64,000 bases of DNA from Drechslerella dactyloides (lineage: Eukaryota; Ascomycota; Orbiliomycetes; Orbiliales; Orbiliaceae): NCBI GenBank assembly GCA_020064725.1, contig JAGTWJ010000002.1, forward strand, positions 434,001 to 498,000, given 5' to 3'. The position numbers and the translations under genes are program-made. Below the pieces are notes generated by a model. It saw nothing but the letters and a program-made list of their open reading frames with translations, made no database searches and was not told the DNA's origin. The stretch's first letter is position 1; each line of letters begins with the position of its first letter. Below are positions 23,355-34,931 of this stretch, one piece after another.

Positions 23355-25514
23355 GTGGGCAGGTGGCAGTTTGTTGGTCGATGGTGACACTCAAAGAGGG
23401 GCTTCTTGGTCTATGGATTAAACCCGGGATTTTGAAGCATGGTGTATTCTATAGCTAGCATAATTTTAATACAGCTTTTGGATCATATCTTTCTAATCTA
23501 CAGTACCCCGGATAGTAGAAACTTTTCGAGCTTCCTGAAGTATTTTAACAATACAATCCAATTAGAAATTGTATTCAGGCCGTGCCTAGAGCCCTCTTTA
23601 CGATTTGATACCAAGATTGAGTTGGGATTGTCATCCAGTTGAGCCGACTATAAGAAAATGGCTGTTATGTCAACGTGGGCGGCGGAGCCTAGTCATGACC
23701 ATGAGTCGCATTATCGTCGCCTAAGCTTGGCACACACCGTGCTTCACGTGTAGATATACCGACTGTCGGCCTAGCCTAGGTATCTACGGGTTATCGAATA
23801 AGAGAATTCTTATCCTGCAACATTGATACAACCCGTTGTAGAGATAAAATGCAACGACGTTCTTATCAGGCCATGCACGAGGCCCACAGGGTTATGAAAT
23901 AGGGTATAATATCGACGTCTATAATATCGGATATCTTATCGTCGCCAGGCACCACCGCCGTTGAAAGAGCCACCATGCAGCTAGAGGTAGTATTCGGTCT
24001 GTCCCCGCTATCGCTACCACTATGGGCCAGTACAACGTCCTATTGCATATGCAGGTAGAATGCGGATAATCAAAAGCTGTGTTGAGAATAGCTGAGCCGA
24101 GCCGACGCGGGCTTGCTTGTTTACCTGCGCTAAGAGGCAAGTGATAGGGCCGACTAAGCTCTGCGGGCTAGTGGGCCTGCCTTAAAGGCCTTTTGTCGCG
24201 CAAGCCCACAAGCCGATTGCCATCCCGTCGTCCCTATGCTGTTTGAAGGTGGTACCCGCGCGCCCAAGAAAGCCAAGCGAAAGTGCAACCTTCCGTTAAC
24301 ACAAATCCAACAGAGGGGAATCAAACCGATAGGAGGCGACAGCATGCAGGTCCGCGAGATCAGAAGGGTCCCGTTCAACGTTTCCGATCGTTTCATCGTT
24401 GCTTCTCATCCAAACTACTGCGCACGTGGGCCTGACTGACTAAGCTCGGATAACATGCACGGCTGCGGCGCTGAAACGGTGGTACTTTCTGCGGTTATCA
24501 AAGGTCTTCTGATGTTTGATTCTGGTTTTCTATCCATCAGATGTCATACTTGTAGTATGCGTGTCCAATACGCGTATATGCATGGCGTCAAGTCCGAACT
24601 CTAGCTTTGCTGAGGTGTAGATTATCCTGGTAGATTACGAACCTTAAGGCTAATGCGCATATGCTCTTGGAGATCGATCGAATTTTAAAATTACGCATAC
24701 TGGCTATGTATGGTAACACAGGTCAATTATGGCTGGTCCTTTCGTAGCTTTACGTAAAGTATGAGTATTCTTACTCGTTAAATGGTCCTGATCAGGTTGC
24801 GCCTCGTATTTGCTGAAGATGACGACAACCAGAGGCGGACTAGCACACAGCCCTGTTGGGTATAAATTTTCGCAATATGTGCTGGTATCACGAATTTTGG
24901 CCACATGCGGATTTCAAATACCGGGTTCTGGTAACACAGAAGCTGGCTCGTGCGACATGTGGAATACGATGCAGAGACTATTTCCAGGCTCCGCGGATAT
25001 GATCTTGGGTGGTTATCCACACGTCAGACAAGACCGAGATCCTCGCCGCCCAGATAGGGGTGGCACGATGGCCCTCCCCCCGGCCCGCTCCCTCGGTTGG
25101 CGCTAGCGCTGACGACGCGAAGCTTCGACTGCCAAAATCGGGAAGAGCGATAACGGCAGCCCGGGCTCTATCGACAGCCGTCCCAACTACTTCTCTGAGT
25201 AAGTAAGTAGTTGGCGGTTTCGGTTGGCCCGGCTTAATCCTGATCGAATATCTCATGAGGCTAAATAAAGCAAAATATTGCTTTGTATCGGTGGGCATTG
25301 CGAATTCACCTTGGGCACTTGCACGTACGGCCTTCCCGATTAGTCGTCAACCGCGCGCCTTCGTAGTCGAGATGACGGCGGATGACCAACATACATGTGC
25401 TTGTGCAATCCAAGAAGTATAAATATGGAGCTGATGGAAGCTTCCAAGATGCTCCTACAGGTCTATCTAGCTTCTCAAGACGCAGCCGGCTAGCTTCTGA
25501 TCAAGACCGCTACG
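23355..25514. other. Intergenic stretch
   Basis: No gene is supported; frames are short and overlap on both strands. TATAAATA at 25418–25425 is the likely core promoter of the next gene. Confidence 0.4.
25418..25425 (+). promoter_or_regulatory. TATA box of the secreted EEP-family gene
   Basis: TATAAATA lies 90 bases before the ATG at 25515. It is a near-consensus TATA box at a suitable distance. Confidence 0.5.
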
Positions 25515-27014
25515 ATGCTGTTCTCCTCTGTATTTTCCGCGGCCGCGTCCGCCCTCTTCTTCTCGATGAGCCTCGTGCAGGCCGCCCCGACGGCCGGAGG
25601 CTCTCTCGCTGTCACCAACGGCGACCTCGTCACATTCTCCTACTCCACCACAGATCCGAACGAGAAGAACTGGATTGGAGTGTACCATGCTTCCGGCGGC
25701 GGTCCGGTTAACGGAGAGAAGGTGTCCGAGTCTCTCATCTGGGACTGGGCCCCGGCCAACCAGGGAACACTCCGCCTGGACGTCACTACCTTCGAGCCAG
25801 GTCAATACGTCGCCTTTTTCCTCGCCCGCGACGGCTACAAGTCGCTCGCCAGTCCCGTCAACTTCAATGTTCCGAAACCGGCCCCGCAACAATTGTCGTT
25901 CATCATCAGCCAGATGACCCTCCACAATGCTCGCCAGAAGGACGCATACACCGCCAAGCTCGCTGGTTTAGTCGCTAGTGGTAATGGCGGTGTCAGATTC
26001 GCCAAAGAGTCTGGTGCTTCTTGGGTTCAAGTTAGCGCTGATGGCACCCTCTCTGGTACCCCAAGTGGCTCTGATGGTGATGCCAACGTTGTCGTCAGTG
26101 CCACAGCCGGCGGCGCCAAGTCCACCCTCAAGATCAACATCCCCGTGAAGAAGACCGGTACACCTCTCGTCAGCCAGTTCCGCGTGATGACCTTCAACCT
26201 ATGGATTGGCGGCACCCGCGTTAACAACTACCACAACAAGCAAATCAAATTCCTAGTCGAATCGAACGTCGACATTGTCGGCGTCCAGGAAGCCACCGGC
26301 GACCACCCCAAACGCATCGCTAATGCCCTCGGATGGTACTACTATTCGGGTGGCGATCTGGGCATTATCAGCCGCTACCCAATCGTCGCCGAGCACGGTC
26401 ACATCAGTGCTTCCATTGGTGTTCGTATCGCCCTTGACGGCACGGCTACACAAATCAACTTCTGGGATGCTCATCTCAGCGCGTACCCGTACGGCCCCTA
26501 CGACTTCTGCGTTGATAACAGAGACATCAACTATGTTATTCGACGCGAAGGAGAGTCCGGGCGCACCCAGCAAGTTATCGATACGCTCAAAGCCATGGCT
26601 CCCCAGATCGCGGCTGCTAACAACGTCCCAGTTATTCTGATGGGCGACACCAATGCCCCATCGCACCTGGACTGGACCAACGAGGCACGCGACTTGCACT
26701 GCGGCTTCGGAGGTGTGCCGTGGCCGACGTCCGTCAAGCCAATGGAGGCCGGTCTGATTGATTCTTTCCGCGTTGCACATCCTGATCCGGTGGCTGTTCC
26801 AGGTAACACGTGGTCGCCGCTCTATCCTTTCGCTGATGGTGCAACTGGTAGACCTGAGCCGCAGGATCGGATCGATATCATCTACCATGCCGGAAAATTG
26901 GCTGTTGTGGATTCGCAGGTCGTTTTCGTTGGCACTCCGAAGCTGTATGGACAGCATCAGAACAATGAGTGGACTTCGGATCACGCCGCTGTCATCACAA
27001 CCTACAGGTTGTAG
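25515..27014 (+). CDS. Secreted endonuclease/exonuclease/phosphatase-family protein
   Basis: This is a single exon for 499 residues. It starts with a signal peptide ending near VQAAPTAG. Residues about 30–115 form a beta-sandwich-like module (WIGVYHASGG, PGQYVAFFLARDGY) that accompanies secreted phosphoesterases in other organisms. Residues about 130–210 look like a second Ig-like (He_PIG-type) module. The enzyme domain starts near residue 220 with MTFNLWIGG. It has the acidic metal ligand in GVQEATGDHP, the GDTNAPSHLDW loop and the terminal SDHAAV His. This is a complete EEP fold. It would hydrolyse phosphodiesters such as nucleic acids, sphingomyelin or inositol phosphates outside the cell; the substrate cannot be told from sequence. 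The family is sure, the activity open. Confidence 0.92.
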   Translation: MLFSSVFSAAASALFFSMSLVQAAPTAGGSLAVTNGDLVTFSYSTTDPNEKNWIGVYHASGGGPVNGEKVSESLIWDWAPANQGTLRLDVTTFEPGQYVAFFLARDGYKSLASPVNFNVPKPAPQQLSFIISQMTLHNARQKDAYTAKLAGLVASGNGGVRFAKESGASWVQVSADGTLSGTPSGSDGDANVVVSATAGGAKSTLKINIPVKKTGTPLVSQFRVMTFNLWIGGTRVNNYHNKQIKFLVESNVDIVGVQEATGDHPKRIANALGWYYYSGGDLGIISRYPIVAEHGHISASIGVRIALDGTATQINFWDAHLSAYPYGPYDFCVDNRDINYVIRREGESGRTQQVIDTLKAMAPQIAAANNVPVILMGDTNAPSHLDWTNEARDLHCGFGGVPWPTSVKPMEAGLIDSFRVAHPDPVAVPGNTWSPLYPFADGATGRPEPQDRIDIIYHAGKLAVVDSQVVFVGTPKLYGQHQNNEWTSDHAAVITTYRL

Positions 27015-28901
27015 GTTAGGCGTGCTCCTTCGTGGGTTGGCGTGACACGACGGGATGATGTTTTTGCTGGGATTTAAGCTACAGTTGGAGAATGTATATA
27101 CTCGGTTCTAGACTATTCATATAATGGAGTCAGTTGATAGCTATAGTATGCAAGTATAATTATATTTTAGAAGCAATCTCTTACTCTTACAAGATCTTGA
27201 GGATTGGTTGTTACGTTTAAACGTTTGTGCAATTGTGCTGGCACTGGTGCCGTCAACGTGCAACACCGGGACTCTGTTGCATTTTGTTCGCACTCCCTAA
27301 TATCCGCACATGCAGTGTTAAGGTTAACGCCGTTTGACGGTCGACGCGACAGTCATATATGCATATACGTAACAAGAGATTTAGAGCCAATAGTGTCCTT
27401 CGCAAAGGGAATGTCTATAGAGCCTGACGCTGAGGGATGCCAATTTTTCTCGTGAGCCAGACGCTGGCCTCGAATAGCTAGGCGTACAGGTACGTGGGTC
27501 CTTTCATAGGCCATAGCTATACCCGCAGAGGACAAAATTTGCAAAAATTTAAGTATCCAATCTTATCCTGCCGAGCAACGCCAATGCACTGAAAGTCAGC
27601 GGATCAAGCGACACGATTAAAGCAGACAATGCGCCCACAGGAGCATGTCTCTGCTGGCGGATACTTGGGAGCTTGCTGTTTGCCGACATACGCGCCATTG
27701 GCTGATCCGCCTTTTGCATTTCTGTCCCTTTTCCCCCGCCCAATGTATCCCCGCGGCACAGCTGCGCCAAAGTCTCTTTTTTTGCACAGAAATCTTAGAT
27801 ACCTTCGACTATTGAAACACTTCCATGGGCTCGGGGGCCCTACAAAACTTCAGCTGGATTTATAAATGGCTAGGCTCTTAGAGGTTTCGATGAGAGATTT
27901 GGGAGGAAGCGTTCTATTGGCCTTAGAAAGAAGCAGAGGGAATACCGCATGCATGGGAGGCCATGTTTGCCCCTGGTTTGCATTAATATCGTCAACCGCG
28001 GCCCTCTCCATTTCAGGCACTTTATTTGCTGGTAACCTGACAGCGACCTCGAGCGCGGCGCCAGGGCGTGAGCACAGCCGAGCCCTTGACGAGATTCAAA
28101 TTCAAACTCCAATATATATATGTCTATTCTTAGTAGTATTATCATGCAAGCATTTTGCGCGTCAGTCACGCCTCCACACTCGCTTCTCTGCATACATTCC
28201 TGACGCTAGAGGTTTGGCGCCTTCTTCCGAGGGTGTGAAGGAAAGCTGTGCCCGCAGGTCATTGGGGTATGTGCCCCAATAGTGCATGCAGGTCAGTTTC
28301 ATGTGATCATGCATCGCCTGGAGGATTCTACACTTATGTTACTCATGCAAGAAGGAATGGGTGCGAGAGGAGATATGGGCAGGCAAACTGGTCGACCGGC
28401 AGACTGCGAGGCAGTGGCATCAGACTCCACTTGTACGCAGTAGATTATGTTATCTTGACTACCACAGAATATATATATCCGCTACGTATTTCCCACTGGC
28501 TCTGCGTCCATTCGAATTGATAGCACTGATTGAACGCGAAAGTTCTTATGAAATTTCACCGCTACATATCAGATACCCATAGTTCATTATATATCGTTAT
28601 TACTACGGCTACTCTCTCACAGCTAACTATCGACATATCGCATATCTCTGGAAAAGGGAGGGTCTGGTTTACGAGATCACATATCTCTTCTAGAAATCAA
28701 GATATTGGGTTCTCCAGTTTCATATCCCTTCACTCCATCTTGATTTTATTTCGCAAGCTGGCTCTTGTGAGCGCGGTAGATTCTGGGTTTTACGTTTACG
28801 AGACTACCTTTACTTAAACTCTGCCTTTTCATTGGCTTAAGCATTTCTTCGATCCACCACAAAATACCGGCGTCTAGTAGACCAGTTCGAACTGCATCAA
28901 G
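27015..28901. other. AT-rich intergenic stretch
   Basis: A 138-residue frame at 27866–28282 has no motif and I do not call it. One TGCATGCA is at 28283–28290. The region is AT-richer than the flanking genes and leads into the accessory block. Confidence 0.4.
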
Positions 28902-31900
28902 ATGGCAGGCGTTACGACCAAACGGCCTTCACTTGGGCAGATTGCGTCTCTTGGAAGCCTCTACGATAGTCGGACGGAGAGTTTTATTGGAGTCTCGCTA
29001 CTGAAACATCCCATTCCTGCTAACTCGATCAATACGACGCAGAAGCCTCACACCGATATTAAATTCCATAAATCAGAGACTTATCACGATAAGTTTAACT
29101 CTTTGGGCCTTGACGCTAAACTGGCAGCGAGCTTTCTTGCCGGACTTGTCCAGGTTGAAGGATCTGCTCGCTATCTGGAGGGAGAGTCCCAAACCGATCG
29201 AGTTGTCCAGTGCTCCTTGCATTATAGTACCACAACTGTAAACGAAAGCCTCAATCTCATCTCCCAGGGAGTTAGAGATAACCTCGCATTCCAAGCTCTT
29301 GAAACGGACTTAGCGACACACTTTGTAGCTGAAATCACCTGGGGCGCCTCCTGCATCGTCACCGCGAAACAGCACCTCAACAACGCAATTGGAGCTGATG
29401 ACAGCGAAATTGCAGGCCGAATCGAAGGGTACCTTCGGTTTCTCGGCGGAGGCGATATAAACGCCGAGCGAGCGAAATCAGACTGGTATGGTCAACTAGA
29501 GAGCACGTTGGACTTTTCAGCGTATTGCGATACCCTTGTGCCGGACACCTTGCCTACGGACTCCGACGGTATCCAGAAGTTCATAAAAGATATTCCTCGA
29601 TATACCTCTCAAGCAAACGAGGGCAAGGGAGTTCCGCAGCTCTACACCTTGATGCCACTATCGGTCCTCGGCATTTTCCGCATTCTTGAAATTAAAGTCG
29701 ATACTGTTCTCCACGAACTTAACCTTGAGTGCCTGGAAAAGTTCACACGACTATTCGAGGACATCTCTGAAGCCCGGCGGTCGCTTAATAGCTACCTCCA
29801 GCGCCTCAAACGTCATAATGCTTGTATTCCACGTCAGCATATCACAGACACCGAAAAGAAACTCAGAGATATCAGTGCATTCGAGATTTCTCTTCGATCG
29901 AAGTATGGACACTTGCTGACAGATGTGCGGAGCGGACGCGCTGAGCACCAGTCACTCTGGAATCTACTCCGCGAAAGCCAAGAGAATATTGAAGCAAACC
30001 TGTCTGGAGAGACACCATCGACTACATATTTCCAACAGAAGATGGAATTCATGGACCTCGTATTGTCGAAAGGAGGATTATATATCGGCTATGACGGAAG
30101 CTCCATCGAGAACGCCTTAGCGAATAGCGCGTTGGACGATGCATTCGTATTCTTCTTCAACAAACAAGCAGTACAAGATTCCGTCTCGTGGGAGGCGAAT
30201 CGCGCTCTCCTATTTGAGTTCCTACACGACCCAATACACGGCGATCGGCAGCTTGTTGTAGCCGCGGACTGCGATGCCATAGGAAGGGATCTGGATAAGT
30301 CACGAATCAGCAAGTTTCGGAACGGCATACTTATCGTCGATGACATCTTGGAACGCCGAAAGGCCCTAGCTGAAAACTGCCTGATGAGATACCCAAACAA
30401 TAGCATCGATCGTACGATTAAACAAAAGCCACTCCAGCGCAGAGCCGTCAAGCTTCCCTGCCCTAGTCCCCATTGCGATAAGACCCTGCAATGTGCCTGG
30501 ATTTGTTCGGAGTGTCAAAATGCGGTGGAGTATGGGTTTATCGATGATCAGTTATACTGCAACTGCGGGAGCTGTCGATATGATCAATGGGAACTAAGGT
30601 GCAAACAACTTGAGCATGGCACAACGTGGCATTCCTACCCCAAGGAGGAGATGAAGCGATTGCTAGACAATCTTGACTCATTCCCAGAGCTCAATATACT
30701 TGTCTTGGGAGAATCAGGCGTCGGAAAGTCTACTTGGATCAATGCATTCGTCAATTATTTGGCGCACGACACTCTCTACGATGCTCTCGATCATGTAGAG
30801 CAAAATTCCGGCGGAGAATTGAGATGGGTCGTCCCTTGTTCTTTCACGACGCAAGTAGTAGCTGGCGATGGCACGTTTATCCAGAAGAAAATACAAGTTG
30901 GTTCCAGCGACACTGAAAGAGATGGCTCAAAGGGAGATTCGGCTACGCAACAAACGAAAGTATATGCCTTCGATATTGGCAAGACTCGAGTTAGACTCAT
31001 TGACACCCCGGGAATCTGTGACACAAGAGGTCTTGAGCAAGATACCGAAAACATGTCGGATATCCTTAGAGTTCTCCGCAGTTACAACAAACTCCATGGG
31101 GCTTTGATCTTGCTGAAGCCTAACAACTCCAGGTTGAATGCAATGTTTCGTTTTTGCATTAAGCAGCTGTTGACCCATTTGCATCGCAATGCTGCGAACA
31201 ATATCGTCTTCGGATTCACAAATACTAGGGGCTCAAATTATAAGCCGGGAGATACATTCAAGCCCCTCGAGTCGCTGTTGAAAGAGTATGAAGAGGTGGA
31301 TCTCGGATTGTTTGGACATAATGTTTACTGCTTCGACTCAGAAAGCTTCCGGTATTTGGCCGCCCACAATCAAGGGGTTGAAATGGGATATGAAGAGGAC
31401 TTTGCACGCAGCTGGGAGCACTCTGTTGTCGAGTGCAAGCGCCTCATCAAGCATCTGGAGACTCTGCAGCCTCATGAAGTTCGCTCTACCATTAACCTGA
31501 ATGAAACCAGAAATATGATAATCCGCTTGACTCAGCCAATAACTCATATCGCTCAGAAAATCCAACACACCATTCAAGTCAATCAGGAACACATCGAGGA
31601 GCTCCACAAGAGAAAGCTTACCAAAGAAGAGCTACAGAAAAGGCTTTACGTCCAAATTGAGAGCCTAGAATCCGTACCTGTCGATATGCCAAGAACGGTA
31701 TGCACAAACGCGTCCTGCATCGAGGTCCGCAGTGTTTTCGAGGGACGGCGTGAGCATACAATCATATATAAAACTGCATGTCATCGTCCCTGTTACCTAC
31801 ACGGAGTCGATGCTAGCACCAAGGGCCATAGTGAACTGCAAAATTGTTGGGCATTCGGATTAGGTGGCGGTCAATGTCGTATATGCCGCCACTCGTGGCA

Positions 31901-32738
31901 GGATCATATGCATATATATCAAGATTACCAGCCCAAAACATATATCATGACCGACGAGTCCATTGAACAGCAACTGGGGACAAACGCGACTCAGATGGAC
32001 CTTCAGCAAGAGGCAATCAAATTGAAAGAAAGGAAAATCGAAGAGTTTCAATTTGAATATCGTCAAGTCCAGGACGCCGCCGTGCAATTCGGATTTTTCC
32101 TAAAGTGGCATGCTTTAGTACCCTACAATGACGCTACAATTGAATATGTTGACATCTTAATCGAACAAGAGAAAATGAAGATCGCAGCAGGAGGAAATGA
32201 CCAAACCTTAAAGAATCTCCAACGTTTCCGAAGGGCTCACGAAGAGAAGGTCAAAGTGCTGACGCAATCCATGGCAACGGGGTCAAGCGATGGTGTCCTC
32301 AACGACGAAGAAGTTCATCAGAAAATCCAAATGTTATACAAACTGCCGAACTTTGGAGATAGCCTCAGAGATATAGTTACCAACAACGAGAAGTTTGCGG
32401 AAGGTTGCTACCGCGAGCAAACATATAATGTATCTTCTGGCAGCAGGCACCGGAGGCATGGCAGGAAACAACTAACCCGACGGCCTCCGCGTAATGAATC
32501 ACCCAGAGATTCCGATCCGCTGGATACACTGGCAATTGTCCCGCCAAGGGGTACAGGACTGCAAAACCAGCCAGAGAAACACGCAGCTCCAACGAAGGAG
32601 TCTGCGAGTAGTTATAGTTTCTTTTCGATTCCAAAAAAACCCTACAACATGATACCCGATGGCCTTGCGAGGTTGAGTGATAGCTTTTTCGGTGGAAAGG
32701 AGAAAAAAGATCAAGCTTTCCGATCTGGTCACCATTAA
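28902..32738 (+). CDS. Stonustoxin/MACPF-like N-terminus fused to a P-loop GTPase
   Basis: This is an uninterrupted frame for 1278 residues, with ATG in good context (caagATGG). Residues about 8–260 resemble the N-terminal MACPF-like domain of stonustoxin-type proteins, including SLGSLYDSRTE and the following IGVSLL strand. A helical and thioredoxin-like region follows (to about 510). A Cys-rich patch (about 520–566) looks zinc-binding. Next is a TRAFAC/AIG1-like GTPase with G1 GESGVGKS (603–610) and G3 DTPG (701–704). Its G4 position is a degenerate TNTRG. A helical arm, a second Cys/His-rich patch (about 930–1000) and a disordered basic tail complete it. There is no signal peptide or membrane segment, so it is cytosolic. 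Animal stonustoxins are pore-forming, but fungal relatives are uncharacterised as far as I know. A role in intracellular conflict or self/non-self reaction is inferred. Confidence 0.85.
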   Translation: MAGVTTKRPSLGQIASLGSLYDSRTESFIGVSLLKHPIPANSINTTQKPHTDIKFHKSETYHDKFNSLGLDAKLAASFLAGLVQVEGSARYLEGESQTDRVVQCSLHYSTTTVNESLNLISQGVRDNLAFQALETDLATHFVAEITWGASCIVTAKQHLNNAIGADDSEIAGRIEGYLRFLGGGDINAERAKSDWYGQLESTLDFSAYCDTLVPDTLPTDSDGIQKFIKDIPRYTSQANEGKGVPQLYTLMPLSVLGIFRILEIKVDTVLHELNLECLEKFTRLFEDISEARRSLNSYLQRLKRHNACIPRQHITDTEKKLRDISAFEISLRSKYGHLLTDVRSGRAEHQSLWNLLRESQENIEANLSGETPSTTYFQQKMEFMDLVLSKGGLYIGYDGSSIENALANSALDDAFVFFFNKQAVQDSVSWEANRALLFEFLHDPIHGDRQLVVAADCDAIGRDLDKSRISKFRNGILIVDDILERRKALAENCLMRYPNNSIDRTIKQKPLQRRAVKLPCPSPHCDKTLQCAWICSECQNAVEYGFIDDQLYCNCGSCRYDQWELRCKQLEHGTTWHSYPKEEMKRLLDNLDSFPELNILVLGESGVGKSTWINAFVNYLAHDTLYDALDHVEQNSGGELRWVVPCSFTTQVVAGDGTFIQKKIQVGSSDTERDGSKGDSATQQTKVYAFDIGKTRVRLIDTPGICDTRGLEQDTENMSDILRVLRSYNKLHGALILLKPNNSRLNAMFRFCIKQLLTHLHRNAANNIVFGFTNTRGSNYKPGDTFKPLESLLKEYEEVDLGLFGHNVYCFDSESFRYLAAHNQGVEMGYEEDFARSWEHSVVECKRLIKHLETLQPHEVRSTINLNETRNMIIRLTQPITHIAQKIQHTIQVNQEHIEELHKRKLTKEELQKRLYVQIESLESVPVDMPRTVCTNASCIEVRSVFEGRREHTIIYKTACHRPCYLHGVDASTKGHSELQNCWAFGLGGGQCRICRHSWQDHMHIYQDYQPKTYIMTDESIEQQLGTNATQMDLQQEAIKLKERKIEEFQFEYRQVQDAAVQFGFFLKWHALVPYNDATIEYVDILIEQEKMKIAAGGNDQTLKNLQRFRRAHEEKVKVLTQSMATGSSDGVLNDEEVHQKIQMLYKLPNFGDSLRDIVTNNEKFAEGCYREQTYNVSSGSRHRRHGRKQLTRRPPRNESPRDSDPLDTLAIVPPRGTGLQNQPEKHAAPTKESASSYSFFSIPKKPYNMIPDGLARLSDSFFGGKEKKDQAFRSGHH

Positions 32739-34118
32739 TGTACTATAAGACCTGTCTAGCTAACGCGTTTTATATTTACTATTGTGCATTAATTGCACTC
32801 GTAATTCTTTTGATTTCATAATACTTTCATGAGCCCAGTCATAAAAAGTACATTATATGACGAGCAAGCCTGTCATATTTGGCTAGTCTTGCAAGTCAGA
32901 CCCTCTAGATCTCTTACGCATTATATATTGTAGAGGAAACTGTCAGGTTTTCGAGACGGCCTTTCATCTAGAACAGGCGCCTTGAAGGTACCATAAAGCG
33001 GCTTTACTGTATCTTTTATCTGTTTTAAGCCCACCTTTTGGCTACCAAACGTCCCAGAAAGCCGGCCAATATCCCTACAGTATATATACCACATAGCTGA
33101 TGTGCCCATTCATATTGTCTCGTAAACCGAACCGCCAGTACTGCGGTCCTAGGGCGGAAGAAAGCTTTGGGGACAAATATTCCTCCTCATTCTTGTACAT
33201 GAGGCATCTAGATATGTGCTGCAGAACTGGTTTCTATTTTCAATATTTGCGGCAAGATTCGTAGTTATATACCTAGTTGTAGCCTTCTGATAAATTAAAT
33301 GCACGGCAAGTTAGGCATCCAGCGCGTATATCTAGCCTTGATGCCAGGCACCAATGGTCTACAGTCTTGGGAAGCGCTTGGCCTGCGAGATGCCACATGT
33401 GCACAGCTTCGGCCATTGCAACTGTTGCAAAGTCTGTCTTGGATCTATTTAGCCGGCCGCTTAACATCTGGGCTACATGAAGAAAAGCGCTTGCCAACGA
33501 ACATGGGTTCTTGGCTCACGACCCATTTCTGAAGTTTCTCAAGCCTACCCTGGCGTGCTTCGGTTATTTGACTAGGCAGTTATCTTGATGGCCACCGTTA
33601 GAAGTATGGTTGCGTGATAGCTCGCCAGCTCGCTGTGTTGCATATCAGGCGTTGGACAAGAGATTCAGTGAAAATAAGATTCAATGTTCGAGGCGCAAGG
33701 CGTTGGCATCAGATAATGGCTAGATGTCGTACTCGCGGCGTCGTAAAACCTAGGAAGATAGCACCATTTCAAACGTCAATACGCATATCGGATGCTTTCG
33801 GCAGACTGTTATTGATATATTCCAAAGTCAGGGATGGCGCAATATTCCCTCAACGCCAGCTGCAGGTGGCAAGGCGAGGCTATCAAGAAATATATTTCAT
33901 CGACTGCAATGATAGAGAGGCATCCTAAATTCGACTCAATATAAATCCGGCGATCGTCTCAGTAGGCTGACAAGAATTTGCTGGTAGTTTACACACAAGA
34001 AATTAAGCTGCAGTAAACTATTCCACTTCTATCGAATATTTCGGGAGTCCATAGTTTCCACTTGTTGTGCCCACTTCTTCGTTCTCGAGTTCCAATCCTC
34101 GGCATTGTATGCTCTAGA
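32739..34118. other. AT-rich spacer inside the accessory block
   Basis: Short frames only (for example 33614–33928, no ATG and no motif). I see no transposon ends or tRNA. Confidence 0.4.
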
Positions 34119-34931
34119 ATGTCTTCGTCAATGGATCTGATGCCTATGGCTTTTACTGCGGATGATTCGGCGTCAGCTTTCGCCCACATGGACTCGATGT
34201 CCATAACCTCTACTTTCATCGGTAGCGACGTAGGGGATGACAGTACCTTCAACACCTATTATACCCTCAGGTACACTGGTTTCGGGTTTCAGGCGCCCGC
34301 AATCCCTATCTATCGCGAGAACCCGAAAACCGGCTCATCCGACACAGTCGGTGCTCCTGCATATATAGTCAGTCGTGCCAATGACAAACTTCAGCTCGTT
34401 TCCGGAGACCCAGCACCAGATCGATACACTATCCTCGCATACCACAAGAACCAAAAGATCGAAGTCCGCGATTCTCCTGAGCTTTCGAAAAGGAGCAAAG
34501 TTTTGGAGACGGTGTCGTTAGACTGGCCTACATACACCCCTAGCTCGAAACCCAAGGTAATCAACTTGAAAGCTTCGAGCGGGAAGTCTTACTCCTGGAT
34601 CCGTGCCGGTACTAGAACGTTCAAACTCGTTGAAAAGTCCAAGTCGAAGCATGACATTGCTTCTGACACCTTAATTGCCAAGATCACAGAGTCTCCCGAG
34701 GCGGAAGGCATGATAGCTATATCCGTTACGGAAGAGATGTATGATCAGGATAATCGGGGGTTGAACGAGGAGATTGTGCTTGTCAGCGCAATTGGAGTGC
34801 TTAAAAAGTGCGAATATGAAATTTCTGAGTTTGGGTGGTACCACGGAATCGGGCCATCACCAAAGAAGAATGGGTTCTTGTCTGCATATGCGCTCTCAGG
34901 GATAGGAGGCGCACCTGGATCTGCCGGCTAG
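34119..34931 (+). CDS. Tubby-like-fold candidate (DUF6593-like), 270 residues
   Basis: This is a single exon. I took the ATG at 34119 (MSSSMDLMPM) because the frame upstream opens without an ATG. Residues about 45–75 (YYTLRYTGFGFQAPAIPIYRE) begin a series of beta-strands. The last third has alternating strands with KSYSWIRAGTRTFKLVE and then EEIVLVSAIGVLKKCEYEI. In fungal tubby/LURP-one-like proteins a similar hydrophobic helix fills the barrel. The match is by pattern only. There is no signal peptide. It sits on the same strand 1.4 kb after the GTPase fusion gene in an AT-rich block. Tubby-like folds often bind lipids or act as scramblases; I cannot claim that here. Confidence 0.65.
   Translation: MSSSMDLMPMAFTADDSASAFAHMDSMSITSTFIGSDVGDDSTFNTYYTLRYTGFGFQAPAIPIYRENPKTGSSDTVGAPAYIVSRANDKLQLVSGDPAPDRYTILAYHKNQKIEVRDSPELSKRSKVLETVSLDWPTYTPSSKPKVINLKASSGKSYSWIRAGTRTFKLVEKSKSKHDIASDTLIAKITESPEAEGMIAISVTEEMYDQDNRGLNEEIVLVSAIGVLKKCEYEISEFGWYHGIGPSPKKNGFLSAYALSGIGGAPGSAG

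Noticed and set aside
27866..28282. 138-residue frame with ATG
   Set aside because: Irregular composition without motif; no family recognised; lies in AT-rich intergenic DNA.
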